Program-made: the position numbers and the translations under genes
Shown here: positions 42,220 to 50,187 of the stretch, in pieces
Layout: each line of letters opens with the position of its first letter
Numbering within the stretch: position 1 is the first letter of the stretch
The notes under the pieces: generated by a model
Databases searched by the model: none
The model's input: only the letters and a program-made list of their open reading frames with translations
What the model was told of the DNA's origin: nothing
Origin: CAVUUN01 sp964421755
Lineage (GTDB): Bacteria; Acidobacteriota; UBA6911; RPQK01
Length of the DNA stretch: 64,000 nt
Direction of reading: 5' to 3'
NCBI GenBank assembly: GCA_964421755.1
Contig: CAYQYP010000061.1
Coordinates: 30,821 to 94,820, forward strand

Positions 42220-43179
42220 CTAGAGAGCCTCGGCCACGATTCGCGCGATCACCGTCCCGTGATCGTACCCGGCTTCCCGGGCAGCGGCCATGAGACCACC
42301 GTCCGGCGAAATGCAGGGGTTGGTGTTTACCTCCAGGACCCACGGCTCGCCGTTCCGATCGACCCGAAAGTCCACCCGGGCGTAGCCGCGAAGGCCGAAG
42401 ACGGTCCAACACTGGCTGGCGACGAGAGCCAGTCGGTTCAGCACCGGTTCCATATCCGGCCCGAACTGAAAGGTTCTTACCGTGTTCTTGTACTCGAAAC
42501 TCTGTTCGTCCCACTTTGCGCGGTAGTCGACGATGTGGTACTGCCCGTCAGGGAAATCGATGAACTGAATTTCGGCGGGAGGCAAAAGCTCCGGTTGCTT
42601 CTTGAACCCGAGCAGTGACAAGTTGAACTCCCGACCGTGAATGAAGAGCTCGGCGAACCTCTCATCGGGCCCGCCTTCCCGAATACGCTCCGCTGCGAGA
42701 GCGCTGTCTGCGACGACGTTGTCCTGCCCGATTCCAATGGATGCATGCTCCCAGACCGATTTCACTATCCACGGAGAGCCGTCGAGCTCGGTCACGGCCG
42801 AATCCGCGGAGAGCCAGAGAGGCGTGGGGATTCCAGCCTGTTGCATGATGCGCTTGGCGAGCGTTTTGCTCCCGGTCAGGAAGAACGCCTCTGCGGGACA
42901 GCCCGTGTACGGGATGCCCAAGGAGTCCAGAAGCCCCGGAGCGAAGTACGCGAGACGACCCTTTCCTTCGACCGATTCCACGAGATTGAATGCGAGGTCA
43001 GGTGCGAAGCCGCGCAGGCGGGCAATTACGTCAGGGAGCGACAGCGAAAACTCAATCCGCTCGACCGTGTGTCCCTGGCTGCGGAGGCACGACGATACAA
43101 CCTCTGCCTCGACGAGCACATCCTGCTCGTCCGGAGGTGCTTCCGGCGGCACGACCCCGTGGAGAACCGCGATTCTCAA
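42220..43179 (-). CDS. ATP-grasp ligase, D-Ala-D-Ala ligase-like
   Basis: This 319-residue protein has the three-domain ATP-grasp architecture: an N-terminal region (AFNLVESVEGKGRLAYFAPG), an ATP lid (KTLAKRIMQQAGIPTP, SPWIVKSVWEHASIG) and the metal-binding motif EVNTNPCISPDGG. Such ligases join a carboxylate to an amine through an acyl phosphate. Its start overlaps the first ATP-grasp gene by 4 bases. A true cell-wall Ddl is unlikely because two different copies sit side by side in a KamA cluster. Confidence 0.88.
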   Translation of the reverse strand: MRIAVLHGVVPPEAPPDEQDVLVEAEVVSSCLRSQGHTVERIEFSLSLPDVIARLRGFAPDLAFNLVESVEGKGRLAYFAPGLLDSLGIPYTGCPAEAFFLTGSKTLAKRIMQQAGIPTPLWLSADSAVTELDGSPWIVKSVWEHASIGIGQDNVVADSALAAERIREGGPDERFAELFIHGREFNLSLLGFKKQPELLPPAEIQFIDFPDGQYHIVDYRAKWDEQSFEYKNTVRTFQFGPDMEPVLNRLALVASQCWTVFGLRGYARVDFRVDRNGEPWVLEVNTNPCISPDGGLMAAAREAGYDHGTVIARIVAEAL

Positions 43180-44156
43180 GCCTTGCGTATCCTTTCGCAG
43201 GCGGAATCGATGATCATACCGAGCAAGTCGTCGTATTCCACCCCGGCCAACCGCGCGAGAATCGGCAAGTCCGACCAGACCGGGTTAAGACCCGCAAGCG
43301 GATTCACCTCGATGAATTGAGGGACGCCTTCATCGTCGCATCGCAAATCAATGCGTCCGGCATCCCTGCAGTCGAGGCCTCTCCACGCCTTGACGGCCGT
43401 TTCCTTGGCCTGTTCCGCCGTTTCGTCATCGACCAGCCGGTACTTGACCCGGTCTTCGTAGTTTGCCTTGTTCTGGTAAGAGTAGGAGCCCTGCTCGGCC
43501 GTGTCGAGAAGGTGCACCTCCATGATTCCGAGCGCGCGCGTGGCCTTCCCGGTGCCGACGAGCCCTACGGTGAACTCCCGGCCGGGCAGGAATTCTTCGA
43601 TGAGCACCGGCTGACGGTAAAGACTCAGCAACCGGGCAACCACCGCGCGCAGCTGGCGCAGGTCATCGATTTTGGAATCGGCGGAAATGCCCTTGCTCGT
43701 ACCTTCGCCCACGGGTTTTGCGAACAAAGGGAAGCGGAAATCGAGTTCGTTGATTTCCTCGGTGTCGGAAACAACCGTGAAATCAGTGGTCGGAAGGCCG
43801 AGATCGCGGATGACATGCTTGGTCAGGCCCTTGTGAAGAGTCAGGCCGAGCACCACCGGATCGGAAAAGGTATAAGGAATCTGGTAGGCGTCGAGAAGGC
43901 AGGGAACCTGCGCTTCGCGTCCGAGACCGTGAAATCCTTCGGCGATGTTAAAGACGAGATCCCATCTCTCGTTGGCCAGGAGTCTCCGCGCCAACTCGTT
44001 CAGGTTGCCGATGTTGACCGTCTGATGTCCGAGTTTGCCGAGTGCGCACGCAATGGCGTCGACGGTCTCCCGGCTGTCCAGCTCGGCCGTCTCTTCTTTC
44101 CCATACCCTTTGCGCAGGTACTCATCCCGGAGGTCGTAGGTTATTCCGATTCTCAT
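43176..44156 (-). CDS. ATP-grasp ligase, D-Ala-D-Ala ligase-like
   Basis: This 326-residue ATP-grasp protein starts MRIGITYDLRDEYLRKGYG. It has KHVIRDLGLPTTDF, the ATP-binding FPLFAKPVGEGTSKGI and the metal site FIEVNPLAGLNP (ExNPxxGLxP). I start at ATG 44156; the frame is open further upstream without a start signal. It shares the fold of its neighbour at 42220 but is clearly divergent in sequence. The two probably use different acceptors or act successively on the same chain. A terminator-like hairpin separates it from kamA. Confidence 0.88.
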   Translation of the reverse strand: MRIGITYDLRDEYLRKGYGKEETAELDSRETVDAIACALGKLGHQTVNIGNLNELARRLLANERWDLVFNIAEGFHGLGREAQVPCLLDAYQIPYTFSDPVVLGLTLHKGLTKHVIRDLGLPTTDFTVVSDTEEINELDFRFPLFAKPVGEGTSKGISADSKIDDLRQLRAVVARLLSLYRQPVLIEEFLPGREFTVGLVGTGKATRALGIMEVHLLDTAEQGSYSYQNKANYEDRVKYRLVDDETAEQAKETAVKAWRGLDCRDAGRIDLRCDDEGVPQFIEVNPLAGLNPVWSDLPILARLAGVEYDDLLGMIIDSACERIRKA

Positions 44157-44247
44157 TTCAGTTCTCGCTTCGGATCTGTTTGACGGGAGGCGCGTACACG
44201 CCGCAGTCCGGAGTCCGGTGAAGTGTATCAAACGCGAAGAGCGAAAG

Positions 44248-44273
44248 AAATGGGGAGCCCGCGCTCCCCATTT
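44248..44273. terminator. Terminator-like hairpin between kamA and the ATP-grasp genes
   Basis: AAATGGGGAGC and GCTCCCCATTT form an 11-bp perfect stem with a 4-base loop. The stem's own T-run plus CTTT follows on the minus strand. It starts three bases beyond the kamA stop. It may end or reduce kamA transcription before the ATP-grasp genes, making their transcription partial or separate. Confidence 0.75.
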
Positions 44274-44275
44274 TG

Positions 44276-45571
44276 CTAAGCCCTCAACTGGACTAGTTTC
44301 GGATCGGCCGACGCCGAATCGACAGGCCGCGCCAACGGATCCGGGTATTTGAACTTTTTACCCTCGTAGTTGCGAAGGACGATGTCGTCACCCTCGCGGC
44401 CTACGTAATACTCGGGAAGAAGAGGAATCTTCCCGCCACCACCGGGGGCATCGATGACGTAGGTCGGAACCGCGTAACCGGTCGTGTAGCCCCGCAACCC
44501 CTGGATGATTTCCAGTCCCTTCTCCACTGGTGTGCGGAAATGCGACGAACCGGAGATCGGATCGCATTGGTAAAGGTAATAGGGGCGAACGCGGATCTTC
44601 AGCAGACCGTGCACCAACCGCCTCATCACCTCCACGTCATCATTGACGCCCGCCAGCAATACGGTCTGGCTTCCAAGCGGAATGCCAGCGTCAGATAGCC
44701 GCGAGCAGGCTTCCGCCACTTCCGGGGTCAGTTCGTCTGGATGAGTAAAGTGAATACTCATCCAAAGCGGATGATACTTGCGCAGCATGCGAGTGAGCGC
44801 GGGCGTCACTCGCTGCGGAAGGACCGACGGAACCTTCGTCCCGATCCGCAGGAACTCAACGTGCGGAATCTGGCTCAGCCTGGACAACAGCCATTCCAGA
44901 CGATTGTCTGCCAGCGTCAGGGGATCGCCGCCGGACAACAAAACGTCGCGGATTTCGGTATGCGCCGCGATGTATTCCAGCGCCCGGTCCCACTGCTTCG
45001 TGTTAAATCGATATTCCCCGCCGGGGTTACCCACCATGCGGGACCTCGTGCAGTACCGGCAGTACACCGAACAGAAACCCGTGACCAGGAACAGAACGCG
45101 GTCGGGGTAGCGGTGTACCAGACCCGGAACCGGGGAGGCATGGTCTTCACCCAGGGGATCGTCCGCCTCTCCAGGCACCCGAAAATGCTCGGCGGTGACC
45201 ATTACGACGGTCCGCCGAAGCGGCTGGGTCGGGTTGATCTCGTCCAGAAGGGAGGCGTAGTACGGCGTGATGCCCACCGGGAGCGGGCCGGAGTGGCTCT
45301 GCAAAGCCAGACGCTCGTCTTCAGAGACCTGCAGAAAGCGTTCCAGGGTACGGAGGTCCGTAATCCGGTTACGCAGCTGCCAGTGCCAATCGTTCCATTC
45401 GAAGTCAGTGACGGCTGGGAAAAAGCGCTCTCTGAAAAGACGGGCCCTTGGCCCAATGACGAGATTCCGGGCGTTCGAGGGGCGTTTCGCCGGTGCGGGG
45501 TTGACTAAAGGCAGGTCGACAGACAACCTACCGGGAGGTTCGGCTGACTGGCTTGCGCAGTCATCGTTCAT
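44276..45571 (-). CDS. kamA: Lysine 2,3-aminomutase family radical-SAM/PLP enzyme
   Basis: This 431-residue protein binds the radical-SAM iron-sulfur cluster through Cys167-x3-Cys171-x2-Cys174 (FCSVYCRYCTRSRM). The PLP Lys381 is in DAPGGGGKIPLLPEYYVG. Asp337 (QCDPIS) and Asp374 (first residue of DAPGGGGK) are 37 residues apart. That is the spacing I recall for Asp293 and Asp330, which hold the substrate side-chain amine in clostridial lysine 2,3-aminomutase; glutamate-type enzymes replace them. I therefore infer L-lysine as substrate and beta-lysine as product. It is longer than EpmB (about 340 residues). It heads the cluster with two ATP-grasp ligases and two GNATs. Confidence 0.88.
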   Translation of the reverse strand: MNDDCASQSAEPPGRLSVDLPLVNPAPAKRPSNARNLVIGPRARLFRERFFPAVTDFEWNDWHWQLRNRITDLRTLERFLQVSEDERLALQSHSGPLPVGITPYYASLLDEINPTQPLRRTVVMVTAEHFRVPGEADDPLGEDHASPVPGLVHRYPDRVLFLVTGFCSVYCRYCTRSRMVGNPGGEYRFNTKQWDRALEYIAAHTEIRDVLLSGGDPLTLADNRLEWLLSRLSQIPHVEFLRIGTKVPSVLPQRVTPALTRMLRKYHPLWMSIHFTHPDELTPEVAEACSRLSDAGIPLGSQTVLLAGVNDDVEVMRRLVHGLLKIRVRPYYLYQCDPISGSSHFRTPVEKGLEIIQGLRGYTTGYAVPTYVIDAPGGGGKIPLLPEYYVGREGDDIVLRNYEGKKFKYPDPLARPVDSASADPKLVQLRA

Positions 45572-45593
45572 GGCCTGTATCTCCTTTCACCAT

Positions 45594-45655
45594 GTCGGTC
45601 AGGCTGATGGCCTCACCATGAGGCGAAGGTTAACAAACCTCCCTGACAACCCGAC
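45594..45655 (-). ncRNA. Candidate structured 5' leader of kamA (three-way junction)
   Basis: Read as minus-strand RNA, an outer stem pairs GUCGG/CCGAC and UCAGG/CCUGA (with a 4-base GUUG bulge). It encloses two hairpins, AGGUU-uguu-AACCU and GCCUC-auggu-GAGGC, and a single-stranded CAUCAG. It ends just before the ribosome-binding site (GGAG at 45581-45584) of kamA. It matches none of the riboswitch consensus sequences I know, including the lysine L-box. It could be a riboswitch, a protein-binding leader or an attenuator. Confidence 0.6.
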
Positions 45656-45750
45656 CGAAACCTGCAGGATTTTAGCCCTGCTTCCTTTGATCCGTTGTGC
45701 GTGACCACACAAATCCCACGTTGAGACTCAGCGGCCTGACACTAAAAATA

Positions 45751-45756
45751 ATTATA
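45751..45756 (-). promoter_or_regulatory. Candidate -10 element (TATAAT) for kamA
   Basis: A perfect TATAAT on the minus strand lies about 180 bases before the kamA ATG, placing the structured leader inside the transcript. There is no good -35 at 17 bases. The region 45757-45965 further upstream is AT-rich in places (a seven-T run, TAATAAG), with no gene or other supported feature. Confidence 0.5.
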
Positions 45757-45965
45757 CGGATTGCATCCGACAACGCGAGCAATCTCTGCAATTTCCGTAA
45801 TTTTTTTGCGCTCTCAAATAGAAGCGCGACTAATAAGACGTGGACCTGCGCTGATAGTTGCGTGTTTTTTTGAGGGAGCCGCAGGGGGCCAACCGGGCAG
45901 ACAAGCTGACTTTAAGGACCTCGAGGTCCGTTGGTGTCTGCGGTTCGCCATCCGACTGCGCGATC

Positions 45966-46445
45966 CTACTCGGTCGGGCAGATGACCGCTTGGGCTTCAT
46001 CATCGGGAGGGCAGAAGGCCACGCCGGCCGCTGGCCACCGCTCAGTCCGAGGGACAGTGGGCCAGCCTCCCAGTTGGTACTGGGCTTTCATCAGGCTGCG
46101 ATCGAAGTTGTCCGCGGTGACCGGGACCGAAACCCGGCTGTGCCGTTTGTCGATGGCTCGTCCCAGGAAGTACCCACCGACCCCGCCTGCGGCGGCAAGC
46201 GCCAGTGCCAGCGTCCAGATCTTTCGCTCCGCGAAAGTGGCGTCGTCATACGCCGCGATGCCGGCAAAAACCCCCAAGGTATAGGCCCCACCGGCTCCGG
46301 CGGCCGTGCAGATGATCCGGTACTTGGACGATTCTTTCGGTGGGGTGGGGTTCTGGGATGGGCCGCCGCCTTGTCCGAAGACCGAGCTCAGGGCAAACGA
46401 CGCGATCACAAACGAAGCAATGAGGCGATTGTGTCGTGAAATCAT
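45966..46445 (-). CDS. Exported hypothetical protein
   Basis: This 159-residue protein has a signal peptide (MISRHNRLIASFVIASFALS, cleavage near VFGQG). A Pro-rich spacer and a Gly/Ala-rich hydrophobic pair (AGAGGAYTLGVFAGIAA, ALALAAAGGVGGYFLG) that could be a glycine-zipper membrane hairpin come next. A polar C-terminal tail has two Cys residues. No family is recognised. Confidence 0.68.
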   Translation of the reverse strand: MISRHNRLIASFVIASFALSSVFGQGGGPSQNPTPPKESSKYRIICTAAGAGGAYTLGVFAGIAAYDDATFAERKIWTLALALAAAGGVGGYFLGRAIDKRHSRVSVPVTADNFDRSLMKAQYQLGGWPTVPRTERWPAAGVAFCPPDDEAQAVICPTE

Positions 46446-46639
46446 AATGTCTCCTTGCGCTTGGTCGGATGCACGTTCTGTTCCTTACAGCACGACCTCG
46501 GCCAGTCGCCTTAAAGGCGCACTCCTGCGTGGCTCCAGGTGCCTCCGGTGGAGCAGATCCTCGACAGCAAGTGCCAAAAAGATCGGCACCGGCTGACGCC
46601 AGAGAGTCTATTGTTCGGTCACACGCGTTAAGAGCGGAT

Positions 46640-46654
46640 TGGCACTCGTCTTGC
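46640..46654 (+). promoter_or_regulatory. Sigma-54 (-24/-12) promoter of the gene at 46683
   Basis: TGGCAC TCGTC TTGC is an exact consensus match. The predicted start near 46666 leaves a very short leader that still includes AGGAG (46667-46671) before ATG 46683. A palindrome CGCCTTAAAGGCG at 46507-46519 lies about 153 bases upstream of that start and might be an activator site. It differs in sequence from the one at 19626. Confidence 0.86.
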
Positions 46655-46682
46655 TCCTCAGCGATCAGGAGAAGAGTCCGTG

Positions 46683-48227
46683 ATGCATCTGTTGGGGTTC
46701 TCGGGGAAGACGCGCTTGTGGGCAGCGATTTTAGTCTGCGCCTTCGTCTGCAATCAACCGGCGACAGCCGGAGGGCAATTGACCGAGGACGAGCGGAAGG
46801 AGCTTGCGGCGGCAGTCAAGGAGTACAAGAAGAGTCATGTCGGCCGGGACGACTGCAAGCTCATCCGATTATTCCCGAGCCTCCCGCCCGACGAGAAAGT
46901 GAAGCTCTGGCTCACCTTGATCAAGCGTCACCTTTTCGGAGACCAGGTGGTCCGCGACACGATGCTCATCTGGGGAGTGGATGCGGCGCCGGTTCTGACT
47001 GACATCGTTCGCCGTGGGAAGGGCATGGACCGGACGCTCGCGCTGATGTTGCTGTGCGACATGGACCGCTTTGTCCCCCATGATCAGTTTCCGTTTGAGG
47101 AGCTTCACGGTTCGGTGCGCGACTGGACTCGAACCGCCTGGTCGGAGAAGCTTGAGCATGGCGGAGAAATCAACCGCTTCGCACCCATCGATGGGCGAAG
47201 GATTGGCGTGGAGGCTCGAAACGCCGTTTACTGGGCTGCCGAGCAGACGGACGACACCGAGTTGCGCTTCCACGCCCGTGAGCACACCGGGCTCTTTCTC
47301 GAGGACCTCAGAAAGTGGCCGACTGAACATGTCGTGAAGCAATGGGTTCGTCTGGCGGCCAAGGCTCGCCAGTTGGCAGCCCTGGGCTTCTACACCGATG
47401 TAAATATCTGGATTCACCAGTGTCAGATGATCCTGATGGAACGACCGAAAGAGTCGATCCCGGCCGTGACCGCCATTCTACGGTCGTCTCGGGACCCATT
47501 CGTGAGGGACAGGGCAGAGGACCTTCTGCTTCGGATGGACAGGAGCGTCGTTCGGCTGCGGCGGACTGAGGACGGACGGAAGGCTATCGAAGCGCTTCGG
47601 GCGCGATACCGGCGCTCGGATCTTGCGGTATTTGAACGGCCGCAAGCACCTTTTGGTCTTGCGTCCATTCACGAGCGGATACTGCTGGACAAGGACCCGG
47701 AGGCGCTGATGGTGAGCGACTTCACGCAGCTGATGGCGATCGCCTTTGAACAGTATTATGGAGAGGTAACCCGCTCGACGCTCCCGCCGGAACACACGGC
47801 CAAGAGCGTCAACCCCGAGGTCCGCAGATTCGGCGCTTACCTGAGCTGGGTTGACCCGTGGTATCCCAGCTGGGAGTTCACCGACTGCCGCGGCGGGCGG
47901 GACGCCGTCTTCCATCCTGCCTTCAAGGGCAAGATGGCCAGGTATTACCAAGTGTGGAAGGAATTCAAGGCACGTGGTTTCGTTCTCCCGGAGGCGGCTT
48001 TGCCCCCTGCCCCAGACCCTGAGTACGCCGAGGCTGTTCTTGCTGCCCGCCAACGGGTTGACGAAACAGTCGCAGTGCGAGCGCGTGGTTCCAACCGGGT
48101 CCTTTCACCTGAGGCCGCCGGTTGGCCCGCATGGTTACCGACGGGGCCAATCGGGCCGAATGGCTCGTCGCCATGGCGGAGCGGAATCGACGGGAAGCTC
48201 GGAAAAGTACAAGGACGGATCAATTAA
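46683..48227 (+). CDS. Exported protein of unknown function, sigma-54 controlled
   Basis: This 514-residue protein has a signal peptide (MHLLGFSGKTRLWAAILVCA, to about ATAGG). A long helical body follows (ELAAAVKEYKKSHVGRDDCKL, DPFVRDRAEDLLLRMDRSVV), suggesting HEAT-like repeats. The more aromatic C-terminal half has FGAYLSWVDPWYPSWEFTDC. The Gly/Pro/Ser tail is of low complexity. An in-frame GTG at 46680 is an alternative start. No catalytic motif or known family was seen. Its promoter indicates control by a sigma-54 activator. Confidence 0.75.
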   Translation: MHLLGFSGKTRLWAAILVCAFVCNQPATAGGQLTEDERKELAAAVKEYKKSHVGRDDCKLIRLFPSLPPDEKVKLWLTLIKRHLFGDQVVRDTMLIWGVDAAPVLTDIVRRGKGMDRTLALMLLCDMDRFVPHDQFPFEELHGSVRDWTRTAWSEKLEHGGEINRFAPIDGRRIGVEARNAVYWAAEQTDDTELRFHAREHTGLFLEDLRKWPTEHVVKQWVRLAAKARQLAALGFYTDVNIWIHQCQMILMERPKESIPAVTAILRSSRDPFVRDRAEDLLLRMDRSVVRLRRTEDGRKAIEALRARYRRSDLAVFERPQAPFGLASIHERILLDKDPEALMVSDFTQLMAIAFEQYYGEVTRSTLPPEHTAKSVNPEVRRFGAYLSWVDPWYPSWEFTDCRGGRDAVFHPAFKGKMARYYQVWKEFKARGFVLPEAALPPAPDPEYAEAVLAARQRVDETVAVRARGSNRVLSPEAAGWPAWLPTGPIGPNGSSPWRSGIDGKLGKVQGRIN

Positions 48228-48243
48228 GAAGGCCCTTAAAGCC

Positions 48244-49170
48244 TCAAGGTTGGGTGCCGAAGTCTCGTCGCGCGAAGAGACGGACTTTCCCCCAACGTTC
48301 ACGAGAGACTCGGACCTGGACAGTCCGCTTCTTCGTTCCGCTTACCGAACTCGACCGGCGGAAGAAGACTCGATATTGCCCGCGCAGAAAGTTCGAGAGA
48401 ACGTGAAAGTTCTTCTCGATCCTGGCAAACGAGACCACCGAGAACGGGAAAACGGTTCCTCCCGATCTCCTTGGAAGTTCCGCCACCACCCGGGGAGGAA
48501 ACCGGAATCGAGTGTCTGGCCCGACCGCCGGCAGGTCTGATGTAGCAAATGCAATATGGACCGTTACCAGGCTCCGGTCTATTTCTTTCCCGATTGCGGA
48601 TAGAGACAACTCACTGCTGTTGTCTTCTCCATCGGTCACGACCACGATAATCCGCCTCCCTGGGGATGCCCCGAGTGGAATTAGTGCCTCACCCAAGGCC
48701 TCGTAAAGAGCAGTTGGCCTCCCTGGACCTCGACTCGCCCGGGGGACCGGGGGCAGCTGCCGAGATTCGATGGCAACGGGATAGACTGATTGATCGAAGG
48801 CCAGGACCGAGCAGCGCGACTCTTCAGGTAACAATCCGGACAACCGTCGGATCTCGCTCATGACGCCCGTTTCCACGTCCTTGGTCGCCCACCAATCGTC
48901 CATGGAACTACTCCGGTCGAGGAGGAAAACGACATCGGCGGGAACCATGCGTGAGACCTTCACCACGTTGCAGCGAATTCCGTTCTCCGTGATCGTGAAG
49001 TCGCTGCCATCGAGGTTGGCAAGGATTTCGCCATCCGTCATCGAGCCTTTCATAACCACCACGTCGACGAAGCCCTCACTCTCACCCGAGGCGAAAAGAC
49101 CGTGGAACGAGATCGCAAAAACCAGCAGACAGCACCTCAGGGATAGGTAAGCGAGCGACCGGGCAGGCAT
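48244..49170 (-). CDS. Secreted VWFA protein, 'VWFA-related Acidobacterial domain' type
   Basis: This 308-residue protein has a signal peptide (MPARSLAYLSLRCCLLVFAI, to about LFASG). The N-terminal segment (GFVDVVVMKGSMTDGEILAN, then DFTITENGIRCNVVKVS) typical of the family precedes a VWA domain. Its MIDAS is in VVFLLDRSSSMDDWW, and VVVTDGEDNSS completes the metal site. The tail is short and basic. It is shorter than the paralogue at 16890 and clearly diverged. I start at ATG 49170, but an in-frame upstream start is possible. Confidence 0.85.
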   Translation of the reverse strand: MPARSLAYLSLRCCLLVFAISFHGLFASGESEGFVDVVVMKGSMTDGEILANLDGSDFTITENGIRCNVVKVSRMVPADVVFLLDRSSSMDDWWATKDVETGVMSEIRRLSGLLPEESRCSVLAFDQSVYPVAIESRQLPPVPRASRGPGRPTALYEALGEALIPLGASPGRRIIVVVTDGEDNSSELSLSAIGKEIDRSLVTVHIAFATSDLPAVGPDTRFRFPPRVVAELPRRSGGTVFPFSVVSFARIEKNFHVLSNFLRGQYRVFFRRSSSVSGTKKRTVQVRVSRERWGKVRLFARRDFGTQP

Positions 49171-49191
49171 ACGAACGATTATAAGCACAGG

Positions 49192-49243
49192 GGGCCGCCA
49201 AGCGGGGTTGATTTCTTCGGAAAACCGCAGCGCTTGGCGGCCC
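49192..49243. terminator. 13-bp perfect inverted repeat between two minus-strand genes
   Basis: GGGCCGCCAAGCG (49192-49204) and CGCTTGGCGGCCC (49231-49243) pair perfectly around a 26-base loop. TTTT follows on the plus side. The T-run is on the opposite strand from the flanking genes. It may therefore act as a hairpin barrier or a remnant repeat rather than a textbook terminator. Confidence 0.55.
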
Positions 49244-49269
49244 TTTTCGCCGCCCCACCGAGGAGGCCG

Positions 49270-49953
49270 CTAAGGTCGGCTTCCCGCGTCGTTGACCGAC
49301 GCTCGTAGCGCCCGCAAATCCTGGCCCATATGGTTGAAGTGCGACACCAGGTTCCGGGCGAGAAGTGACCCCTCCTGGGCGCCGGCTGCCGCCCGCTGCA
49401 GGTGGCGCATTTGCTGGTTCTTGGATGTCTTTGTCGAGCTCATCAGGGCGGCTGCGAATTCCATTTCGGGATTCCCTGTCTTGTCGATCGCCTGCTGCAC
49501 CAGGGCATAACCGTCAATTGAGGGCGCGGTCACCGGGCGTTTCAGGATCGGCAGCGCTTGTCTGTACGTCTCGACGAAGTATCCGAGGTCGAACTGGGCA
49601 AGGGCCGCGGGAGTGCCCTTGGCCTCCAGCATCCGCGTCTTCAGAGCGCCCATCACGGATATGGCTGCCTGTTGATCGCGAATGCCGTAGAGCGCCGAAC
49701 GCCGGAGAGTTTCCATACGCGTGATTACGGGGGTTTCCGGCTGAAGCAATGCCAGGGTGTCTGCGGCGAGCTTGGCCGTGTCGTAATCAGGACGACTTTC
49801 GTGCCAGCCGGCTCCACCCCAGGGGAGCGAGCGCGAATTCTCGGTCTCAAACGGGAAGCAGACCAGCGGTGGGCCCGCCCAAAGCGCTGTTCCGACTCCG
49901 GTGATCGTAATCGAAAGAAAGGCCACGCAAGCGACCAGGTGTTTCGTTTTCAT
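49270..49953 (-). CDS. Exported hypothetical protein
   Basis: This 227-residue protein has a signal peptide (MKTKHLVACVAFLSITITGV, cleavage near ALWAG) and the conserved-looking segment PPLVCFPFETENSRSLPWG. A helical domain follows (DTAKLAADTLALLQPETPV, MRHLQRAAAGAQEGSLLARN). ATG 49953 has AAGGAGAA upstream, a good ribosome-binding site. No family recognised; the alpha-helical repeats suggest a scaffold. Confidence 0.75.
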   Translation of the reverse strand: MKTKHLVACVAFLSITITGVGTALWAGPPLVCFPFETENSRSLPWGGAGWHESRPDYDTAKLAADTLALLQPETPVITRMETLRRSALYGIRDQQAAISVMGALKTRMLEAKGTPAALAQFDLGYFVETYRQALPILKRPVTAPSIDGYALVQQAIDKTGNPEMEFAAALMSSTKTSKNQQMRHLQRAAAGAQEGSLLARNLVSHFNHMGQDLRALRASVNDAGSRP

Positions 49954-50187
49954 GATTCGTTCTCCTTTGTATGTCAGGTGTCGCCGGCCGGCACGCCTGG
50001 GCTGCATTTCGTGGTGCAGCTAGTTGTTTTTCTGCCCGGATTAGACGCCGGCGGAACCCTCCGGGTTGGAACTGCATATTTATTAGTAAGCTCACACTCT
50101 GTTTAAACGGCGGACCGCCCGTCGGTGTCTAACGAAGTTAAGAACCAGAGGCGGACGGGCGGCTTGGGTTTTGCGGCCGGAGAAATG

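Noticed and set aside
45594..45760. Lysine (L-box) or cobalamin riboswitch upstream of kamA
   Set aside because: The conserved L-box sequences and the cobalamin-box motif are absent; only a generic structured leader is claimed.
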